In this document: positions 1 through 4,272 of the stretch, piece after piece
How positions within the stretch are numbered: the stretch's first letter is position 1
Layout of the letters: each line of letters opens with the position of its first letter
DNA from: Rubrobacter sp.
GTDB lineage: Bacteria; Actinomycetota; Rubrobacteria; Rubrobacterales; Rubrobacteraceae
Direction of reading: 5' to 3'
Assembly: GCA_013815575.1 (NCBI GenBank)
Contig: JACDFX010000075.1
Coordinates: 1 to 7,268 of the forward strand
DNA length: 7,268 nucleotides
Program-made: the position numbers and the translations under genes
Notes under the pieces: model-generated
What the model was told of the DNA's origin: nothing
Seen by the model: only the letters and a program-made list of their open reading frames with translations
The model's database searches: none

Positions 1-220
1 GCCCTAGGTTCTGCTCGACGATCCGGCGCACCTCGGAGGTGTCCCGGCCCGTCTTTTCGGAGACCTCACGGCCCATGGCCTGAGGGTCGAGCTCCTGGCA
101 GACCTCGATGCCGCCGCCCATGCGCCGCTCCCACCACCACTCCGCGCCCACACCGGTGAAGTTCTCCGTGACGAGGAGGGTGGCCTTGTCCGCCAAAAGC
201 TCATTGAGGTGCTCTGCCAC
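1..220 (-). CDS. Unrecognised protein, N-terminal part (runs off left edge)
   Basis: Reading leftward from a GTG at 220-218, the minus strand stays open for 73 codons to the window edge. The product has balanced, protein-like composition: it begins VAEHLNELLADKATLLVTEN, contains a WWWERR tryptophan cluster near residues 28-33, and ends in charged helical sequence (SEKTGRDTSEVRRIVEQNL). The overlapping minus frame (4-204) is rich in Ser, Arg and Ala, as shadow frames in GC-rich DNA usually are, so I prefer this one. No upstream in-frame start was found. The GTG follows a TATAAA element by only six bases, with a weak AAAGG overlapping it. It is divergent from acuB. In Bacillus the acu operon is divergent from acsA, but these residues do not look like acetyl-CoA synthetase. 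I do not recognise the family and assign no function. Confidence 0.55.
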   Translation of the reverse strand, partial: MAEHLNELLADKATLLVTENFTGVGAEWWWERRMGGGIEVCQELDPQAMGREVSEKTGRDTSEVRRIVEQNLG

Positions 221-226
221 GGCGCC

Positions 227-232
227 TTTATA
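227..232 (-). promoter_or_regulatory. Possible -10 element for the leftward gene
   Basis: The minus strand reads TATAAA here, followed by GGCGCC and then the GTG start. If this is a -10 box, transcription would begin at about the start codon, giving a leaderless message. No TTGACA-like -35 is visible at 16-18 bases upstream, so this rests on the -10 match and position alone. Confidence 0.3.
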
Positions 233-245
233 CCAGTTTGCGTTG

Positions 246-265
246 GCCCGCCCCGGATGGCGGGC
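246..265. repeat. Perfect 7-bp inverted repeat in the divergent acuB promoter region
   Basis: GCCCGCC (246-252) and GGCGGGC (259-265) are perfect reverse complements around a 6-base centre CCGGAT. The element lies in the intergenic region just upstream of the acuB -10 box, where a -35 or operator would sit. There is no T-tract on either side, so it does not look like an intrinsic terminator. It may be a regulator site for one or both divergent genes, or chance in GC-rich DNA. Confidence 0.4.
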
Positions 266-268
266 TGC

Positions 269-276
269 TATACAAT
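269..276 (+). promoter_or_regulatory. Probable -10 element of the acuBC operon
   Basis: TATACAAT lies 23 bases before the acuB ATG in otherwise GC-rich sequence. TACAAT at 271-276 matches five of six consensus positions. It would place the transcript start near 283, leaving a leader of about 17 bases that holds the AAGGAGG ribosome binding site. The only -35 candidates upstream (TTGGCC at 243, TTGCGT at 238) are badly spaced, so recognition may depend on an activator or another sigma factor. Confidence 0.45.
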
Positions 277-287
277 CCGGGGGAGGG

Positions 288-294
288 AAGGAGG
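288..294 (+). promoter_or_regulatory. Strong ribosome binding site of acuB
   Basis: AAGGAGG is followed by a five-base spacer and then ATG at 300. This fixes the acuB start and rules out the longer open frame that begins at 108, whose first 64 codons lie in the upstream gene and promoter. Confidence 0.8.
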
Positions 295-299
295 TTGGG

Positions 300-938
300 A
301 TGCTTCTGGTCAAGGACTCTATGGCGCGCGAGGTGGTAACGCTCTCTCCGGGGGAGACGGCGGGGACGGCGCTCGGCCTGTGCCGGGAGAGGCGCATCCG
401 GCACTTGCCGGTGCTGGAGGATGGTCGTCTCGTCGGGATCGTCTCGGATCGGGACCTGCGCTCGGCAACGCCGGCCTTTGGGGACCCGGCTCGGGCGGCG
501 GCGCTCGCGGAGGTTCGGGTCGGGAGCGTCATGGCGCGCGACGTGGTGACAGCCGGGCCAGACGACCCCATAGACGGGGCGGCGAACACGATGAGGGAGA
601 GGGGGATCAACTGCCTCCCCGTCCTCGAAGACGACGAGCTGGTCGGCATAGTGACGTCGTCCGACGTAATGGAGTCACTGGTTTACATGCTCGGGGCGCA
701 CGAGCCGGGGAGCCGGATGGAGGTTGTCGTGCCGGATCGTCCCGGTACGTTGGCGGGCGTGGCGGGCCTCATAGGGGAGCTCGGCATAAACATCGTCAGC
801 GTCGTCACCGGACCCCGCCGGGAGGGATCGCCCCCGTCCCGCGTCGGCGTCTTCCGCGTGGACACCATAAACCCCGCGGGGGCCGCGGAGGTGCTGGAGA
901 GCGCCGGATACCGGGTGCTCTGGCCGCCCCGACCGTGA
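300..938 (+). CDS. acuB: AcuB-like protein: two CBS domains plus ACT domain
   Basis: The 212-residue product matches the usual AcuB length and order. The first CBS motif is about residues 4-57 (VKDSMAREVVTLSP, then RHLPVLEDGRLVGIVSDRDL). The second is about 75-130 (VGSVMARDVVTAGP, then LPVLEDDELVGIVTSSDV). An ACT domain follows at about 139-209 (EVVVPDRPGTLAGVAGLI). CBS pairs typically bind adenine nucleotides and ACT domains bind amino acids or other small ligands, so a cytosolic sensor role is likely. The exact function of AcuB is unsettled even in Bacillus. Its stop overlaps the acuC start by four bases, which implies co-translation with the deacetylase and suggests it senses energy or metabolite state for that enzyme. 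The start is fixed by AAGGAGG five bases upstream. The acetyltransferase gene acuA, which precedes acuB in Bacillus, is not in the window. Confidence 0.9.
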   Translation: MLLVKDSMAREVVTLSPGETAGTALGLCRERRIRHLPVLEDGRLVGIVSDRDLRSATPAFGDPARAAALAEVRVGSVMARDVVTAGPDDPIDGAANTMRERGINCLPVLEDDELVGIVTSSDVMESLVYMLGAHEPGSRMEVVVPDRPGTLAGVAGLIGELGINIVSVVTGPRREGSPPSRVGVFRVDTINPAGAAEVLESAGYRVLWPPRP

Positions 939-2095
939 CCGGCACCGCCGCCATCGTCCACGACGATGCCCTGGAATCCTACGGCTTCGGCGGAGAGCAC
1001 CCCTTCAACCCTTTACGCCTCCGCCTGACCCTGGAGCTCTGCAGAGACCTTGGCCTCCTGCAAGGCTACTCTCTGACCCCCTCCGAGCCCGCCACCGACG
1101 AGGACCTCACGACGGTCCACACCCTCACCTACGTGCGCATGGTCCAGGAGGCCGGGCGGGGGGCGGCGCTCCTCTCCGACCTTTTGGACGTTGGCCTCGG
1201 TACGGGGGACAACCCGCTTTTCCCGGACATGCACGCTGCCTGCGCCCGCGTGGTGGGCGGGGTCGTGGAGGCCTGCCGGCTCGTGATGGGCGGCGGGGCC
1301 ACCCATGCCATGTGTGTCTCGGGCGGGCTGCACCACGCGATGCGGTCCCGGGCGAGCGGCTTCTGCGTGTACAACGACGCCGGCGTCGCGATCTCGCGCC
1401 TCAAAGAGGAGCATCCCGGCATCCGCATCGCCTACGTCGACACCGACGCCCACCACGGCGATGGGGTGCAGTGGATGTTCTACGACGACCCGGACGTCCT
1501 GACCGTCTCCATACACGAGTCCGGCCGCCACCTGTTCCCCGGGACCGGCGAGGTAGACGAGACGGGGCAGGGCAGAGGCAGGGGCTACTCCGTCAACGTC
1601 CCCCTGCAACCCTTCACGGACGACGATTCCTTTATCTCCGCCTTCGAGGCCGTCGTGCCTGAGGTGTTGCGGGCCTTCGGGCCAGACCTGATCCTCTCCC
1701 AGAACGGCTGCGACGCCCACAAGCTCGACCCCTTGAGCCACCTCTCGGCGACGACCCGCCTCTACGAGCACGTCCCGGCCAGGATGCACGACCTCGCCCA
1801 CGAGCTCTGCGGCGGTTGCTGGGTCGCCACCGGCGGCGGGGGCTACGACATCTGGCGCGTCGTCCCGCGGGCGTGGGCGGCCCTGTGGGCCACCGTCTCC
1901 CACCAGGACCTGCCGGAGAAGCTGCCCGAGAGCTGGCTCGCGAGGTGGGGGGAGAAGAGCCCCGTCGGTCTGCCCCGCCTCATGCGCGACGACCCGGCCG
2001 ATTACGCGTCAGGACCGCGGGCGCGTGAGATCTCCGAAGGCAACAAGCGAATGGCCGAGAAGGTCCTTGAGAAAGTGCTGCCGTTTAACCGGTAG
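935..2095 (+). CDS. acuC: AcuC-type zinc-dependent protein deacetylase (HDAC fold)
   Basis: The 386-residue product is close to the length of Bacillus AcuC, which removes acetyl groups from a lysine of acetyl-CoA synthetase and so reactivates it in the cytosol. The class I/II HDAC motifs are all visible. GGLHHAM holds the charge-relay pair His133-His134. DTDAHHGDG holds zinc ligands Asp171 and His173. QNGCD holds the third ligand, Asp260. GGGGYD holds the transition-state Tyr304. No active-site residue is missing, so an active enzyme is expected. The GTG start at 935 overlaps the acuB TGA (GTGA), the mark of translational coupling. The same frame stays open upstream to 209, but that stretch lies over acuB and is Gly/Arg-rich shadow. 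An acetylpolyamine or other small-molecule deacetylase is the alternative; the acuB partner favours AcuC. No acetyl-CoA synthetase or acetyltransferase gene is visible here. Confidence 0.93.
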   Translation: MTGTAAIVHDDALESYGFGGEHPFNPLRLRLTLELCRDLGLLQGYSLTPSEPATDEDLTTVHTLTYVRMVQEAGRGAALLSDLLDVGLGTGDNPLFPDMHAACARVVGGVVEACRLVMGGGATHAMCVSGGLHHAMRSRASGFCVYNDAGVAISRLKEEHPGIRIAYVDTDAHHGDGVQWMFYDDPDVLTVSIHESGRHLFPGTGEVDETGQGRGRGYSVNVPLQPFTDDDSFISAFEAVVPEVLRAFGPDLILSQNGCDAHKLDPLSHLSATTRLYEHVPARMHDLAHELCGGCWVATGGGGYDIWRVVPRAWAALWATVSHQDLPEKLPESWLARWGEKSPVGLPRLMRDDPADYASGPRAREISEGNKRMAEKVLEKVLPFNR

Positions 2096-2119
2096 TGGAC
2101 GAACGGGGTTGCGAACCCG

Positions 2120-2195
2120 GCGATGTCGCGGTATTTTGGCGTGGGTAACCAATACGGCGAACCGGAGATGATAGTGCGGGAAGCAGCGATGTCGC
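2120..2195 (+). repeat. 10-bp direct repeat GCGATGTCGC at two candidate clpS starts
   Basis: GCGATGTCGC occurs at 2120-2129 and again at 2186-2195, 66 bases apart. Each copy is a near-palindrome (GCGA-TG-TCGC) and each contains an in-frame ATG of the clpS reading frame (2123 and 2189). It may be chance, a small duplication or a paired protein site. Confidence 0.35.
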
Positions 2196-2506
2196 ATAGC
2201 GTACTGACGGGGCCAAACGCCTCTACCATGGAGACCAAGCCAGGGATAGAGATAGAGCGCCGCGTCACCCAGGAGCCGCCGTACAAGGTGATCCTGCACA
2301 ACGACGACTTCACCCCGATGGAGCACGTCGTGGCGACCCTGCAAAAGGTTATCCCGCGCATGTCCACCCGCCAGGCCGTCGACATCATGATCGAAGCCCA
2401 CACCAACGGCAAGGCCGTCGCCACCAAGACCCACAAAGAGCTAGCCGAGCTCTACATGGAGAGCCTAAACAACGAAGGCCTCATCTCCACCATAGAACCC
2501 GACTGA
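2189..2506 (+). CDS. clpS: ClpS, ATP-dependent Clp protease adaptor (N-degron recognin)
   Basis: ClpS binds proteins with destabilising N-terminal residues and hands them to the ClpA or ClpC chaperone of the Clp protease. With the start chosen here the product has 105 residues, close to the E. coli length. The core begins near residue 30 with PYKVILHNDDFTPMEHVV. This contains the Asn38-Asp39-Asp40 and Thr42-Pro43-Met44 residues that form the N-degron pocket. His71, in MIEAHTNGKAV, corresponds to the pocket histidine. The N-terminal 28 residues would be the flexible arm that enters the chaperone. The frame is open from ATG 2123, with other ATGs at 2168 and 2228. I chose 2189 because GGGAAG lies five bases upstream and the length fits, but this is uncertain. 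No clpA or clpC partner is adjacent, and 93 bases separate it from acuC, so it is probably transcribed independently. Confidence 0.9.
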   Translation: MSHSVLTGPNASTMETKPGIEIERRVTQEPPYKVILHNDDFTPMEHVVATLQKVIPRMSTRQAVDIMIEAHTNGKAVATKTHKELAELYMESLNNEGLISTIEPD

Positions 2507-2548
2507 TCTTACGGATGACCTGGCGGGTAGCAGACGAAACGAGGGGCC

Positions 2549-2764
2549 GTGGAAGCTTACAAAACCGATATCATCGTTCGCGAGGACGGGACCATCGTTA
2601 TAGAGAATCTGCCTTTCCAGAAGGGCCAAAGGTTGGAGGTCATCTTTCTGGAACAGAGTAAAGCTGCCGGGGACGACGAGACCTACGCGCGTCGTGGGGA
2701 GCCGATAAAGTATTCGGACCCTTTCGATAGCGTTGCCGAAGACGAGTGGGAAAACGCCAACTGA
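2549..2764 (+). CDS. Small antitoxin-like protein paired with VapC
   Basis: This 71-residue protein starts at GTG 2549 behind GAGGGG and ends six bases before the downstream PIN-domain toxin gene. The N-terminal half (TDIIVREDGTIVIENLPF, then QRLEVIFLEQ) reads as short beta strands. It resembles small antitoxins commonly found beside VapC genes in cyanobacteria and actinobacteria. The acidic C-terminal tail (DPFDSVAEDEWENAN) is the kind of segment that wraps the toxin and blocks its active site. Such antitoxins usually repress their own operon, although no DNA-binding domain is obvious in this one. By hand count 24 of 71 codons end in A or T, clearly more than in the neighbouring genes, which hints at separate acquisition of the pair. 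The specific antitoxin family name is not certain. Confidence 0.7.
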   Translation: MEAYKTDIIVREDGTIVIENLPFQKGQRLEVIFLEQSKAAGDDETYARRGEPIKYSDPFDSVAEDEWENAN

Positions 2765-2770
2765 GCGGCG

Positions 2771-3340
2771 ATGATCGTACTCGACACCCACGTCTGGGTC
2801 TGGTGGGTTCATGGCGATGCGCAGATACAGCCCTCCCAGTCCAGCGCCATCGAAGAGGCCGAGTCCGACGTAATCGGGGTGAGCGCCATCTCGTGTTGGG
2901 AGGTGGCAAAGCTCGTCGAGCGCGGTCGACTCGTCTTGCCGCGTCCGCCTGAAGAATGGATCGCGTCTGCTCTGCATTACCCGGGCATCAGGCTAATTGG
3001 ACTGAGCCCCGAAATAGCGGTAGCATCGGCGCGACTACCGGGTAGCTTCCACCGCGACCCCGCAGACCAGATCATCGTCGCCACGGCGCGAGTAAACGGC
3101 TGTTCACTCGTCACTTCAGATCAGAAGATCATCTCCTACGAGCACGTAGAGAGGGTCTCCCGACTCGCTAACGGAGCCTTAGCCGCCGATCTGGCTCATG
3201 GTGCGGTTGCGCGACTCCTCGGGGAGGGTGAGGCCGGCGGCGGGCTTGACCCTTGCGGTCTCCCACAAGACCTTGTGGATCGCCGGGATCGGGTCTTCGC
3301 TTCTGATAGCATCCTTTACGGGGACATCCAAGTCCGTTAG
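2771..3340 (+). CDS. vapC: VapC-like PIN-domain ribonuclease toxin with C-terminal extension
   Basis: Residues 1-126 form a complete PIN domain, a metal-dependent RNase that typically cleaves tRNA or rRNA when its antitoxin is lost. The catalytic acidic residues are present: Asp5 (VLDTHVW), Glu44 (SCWEVAKLV), Asp96 and Asp99 (HRDPADQIIVATA) and Asp117 (LVTSDQKI). Family members of this type usually end soon after the motif seen here as ISYEHV, at about 125-135 residues. This frame continues to 189 residues. Residues from about 137 onward are coded by the antisense strand of moaA in exact codon register, so the last 162 bases overlap moaA. The extension (for example GEGEAGGGLDPCG) shows no domain. 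The ancestral stop was probably lost, or a one-base frameshift is present: one alternative frame would stop at 3169-3171. The ATG start follows the antitoxin stop by six bases, with a weak GAGCGG before it. Confidence 0.82.
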   Translation: MIVLDTHVWVWWVHGDAQIQPSQSSAIEEAESDVIGVSAISCWEVAKLVERGRLVLPRPPEEWIASALHYPGIRLIGLSPEIAVASARLPGSFHRDPADQIIVATARVNGCSLVTSDQKIISYEHVERVSRLANGALAADLAHGAVARLLGEGEAGGGLDPCGLPQDLVDRRDRVFASDSILYGDIQVR

Positions 3341-4195
3341 TAGACACGGGTGGATCTTGCCGTCCGCCGTGAGCCTGAGGCGACTGCAGCGGGCGCAGAA
3401 GGGCTCGGATATGGGGGTTATGACGCCGAAGGTGCCGGGGGCGCCGTCGAACCGGAACTCGTCTGCGGGGGCTGCGGGGTCGTCTTTCTCGACGGGCTTG
3501 AGGTCGCCGAGCTCCTCCTGGGCCCTGTCCAGGATCTCCTTCCCGGAGACGAAGAGCTTGCGGAAGCGCGAGCCGTCGGTGTCGCCGTTGAGCGGCATCA
3601 GCTCTATGAAGCGGACGTGCATCGGGTACTTCAGGGTCAGCTTCGCCATCGCGGAGATCTCGTCGTCGTTCACGCCGCGCATGGCGACTGCGTTGATCTT
3701 CACGGGCGAGAGCGGGGTCTCGAGCGCCGCCATCAGGGAGCGCCAGACCTTCTCGAAGTGGTCGCGGCGGGTGATGAACCGGAACTTCTCGGGCTGGAGG
3801 GTGTCAAGGGAGATGTTGATCCTGTCGAGGCCGGCCTCGACGAGCCCGTCGAGGTTCTCTTCGAGCAGGTAGCCGTTGGAGGTCATGGTGACCTCCTCGA
3901 AGCCGAGGTCCTTTAGCCAGCCGACGAACTTGACGACGCCTTTTCTGACCAGCGGCTCGCCGCCCGTCACGCGGACCTTGTTTACCCCGACTTGCAGGCA
4001 GGCTTCGGCGAACGTAAGCATCTCTTCGAGGGTGAGGATGTGGCTCTTGTCCTGGAACTTTATGTCCTCTGGCATGCAGTACTGGCAGCGGAAGTTGCAG
4101 CGATCCGTCACGGAGATGCGCAGGTAGTCCATCTTGCGCTCGTAGGAGTCTGTTAGCTGCGTCAAAGACTTCCTCTCTGGTGCTGTCCTTCCCAT
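3179..4195 (-). CDS. moaA: GTP 3',8-cyclase MoaA (molybdenum cofactor biosynthesis)
   Basis: MoaA is a radical-SAM enzyme that, with MoaC, converts GTP to cyclic pyranopterin monophosphate, the first stage of molybdopterin synthesis in the cytosol. The 338-residue product carries every hallmark. The radical-SAM cluster motif CNFRCQYC has Cys33, Cys37 and Cys40. The SAM-binding motif GGEPL is at 78-82 and TSNG at 105-108. The second iron-sulfur cluster uses Cys267, Cys270 and Cys284 (CARC then HPC), which binds GTP. The conserved C-terminal tail ends MSQIGG, the Gly-Gly tail needed for activity, so the end is genuine. The frame extends upstream to 4312. ATG 4195 is preferred because it gives the usual family length and lies seven bases after a TACAAT -10 element, with no Shine-Dalgarno sequence; a leaderless mRNA is likely. 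No other moa, mog or mob gene is in the window. Confidence 0.96.
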   Translation of the reverse strand: MGRTAPERKSLTQLTDSYERKMDYLRISVTDRCNFRCQYCMPEDIKFQDKSHILTLEEMLTFAEACLQVGVNKVRVTGGEPLVRKGVVKFVGWLKDLGFEEVTMTSNGYLLEENLDGLVEAGLDRINISLDTLQPEKFRFITRRDHFEKVWRSLMAALETPLSPVKINAVAMRGVNDDEISAMAKLTLKYPMHVRFIELMPLNGDTDGSRFRKLFVSGKEILDRAQEELGDLKPVEKDDPAAPADEFRFDGAPGTFGVITPISEPFCARCSRLRLTADGKIHPCLLTDLDVPVKDAIRSEDPIPAIHKVLWETARVKPAAGLTLPEESRNRTMSQIGG

Positions 4196-4202
4196 GGATT
4201 CG

Positions 4203-4208
4203 ATTGTA
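4203..4208 (-). promoter_or_regulatory. Probable -10 element of moaA
   Basis: The minus strand reads AAAAAAGATACAATCGAATCC and then the ATG. TACAAT matches five of six consensus -10 positions and sits seven bases before the start codon, so transcription would begin at or next to the A of the ATG. No clear -35 is visible. A run of six A residues lies just upstream. Confidence 0.45.
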
Positions 4209-4212
4209 TCTT

Positions 4213-4268
4213 TTTTCGGAGATGATGCCGGGACGGCCTCCATGGGTATACTGCCCGGGTTCCGAAAA
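4213..4268. repeat. 8-bp inverted repeat spanning the moaA-ktrB divergent promoters
   Basis: TTTTCGGA (4213-4220) and TCCGAAAA (4261-4268) are exact reverse complements 40 bases apart. A smaller nested pair is CCGGG (4228-4232) and CCCGG (4254-4258). The left arm lies just upstream of the moaA -10 and the right arm overlaps the ktrB ribosome binding site. It could be a pair of half-sites for a looping regulator. Chance occurrence cannot be excluded. Confidence 0.35.
4247..4252 (+). promoter_or_regulatory. Probable -10 element of the ktrB-like gene
   Basis: TATACT matches five of six consensus -10 positions and lies 20 bases before the chosen ATG. The transcript would start near 4259 and have a leader of about 14 bases, enough for AAAAGGAG but too short for a c-di-AMP riboswitch of the kind that often precedes K+ uptake genes. 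No convincing -35 is seen. Confidence 0.4.
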
Positions 4269-4272
4269 GGAG

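Noticed and set aside
209..934. Long open frame running from 209 into acuC, as if AcuC had a 242-residue N-terminal extension
   Set aside because: This stretch is the shifted frame of acuB, is dominated by Gly, Arg and Ala and has no domain. The GTG at 935 overlapping the acuB stop gives the normal AcuC length.
1013..1903. 296-codon minus-strand frame opposite acuC
   Set aside because: Composition is Gly/Val/Ala/Arg-rich without motifs, typical of an antisense frame kept open by high GC; acuC is unambiguous on the other strand.
2104..2118. GGGTT-GCG-AACCC hairpin after acuC as a terminator
   Set aside because: Five base pairs with a three-base loop and no T-tract; too weak to call.
2465..2977. 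170-codon minus-strand frame across the antitoxin and toxin genes
   Set aside because: It has no recognisable motif and lies opposite two genes with clear toxin-antitoxin features and proper spacing.
3198..3916. Two plus-strand frames (3198-3872 and 3350-3916) opposite moaA
   Set aside because: moaA carries all catalytic motifs on the minus strand. These frames are its antisense shadows with no ribosome binding site or domain.
4196..4272. Molybdenum cofactor riboswitch before moaA
   Set aside because: The whole divergent region is only 77 bases and the probable transcript start is next to the moaA ATG, leaving no room for a riboswitch.
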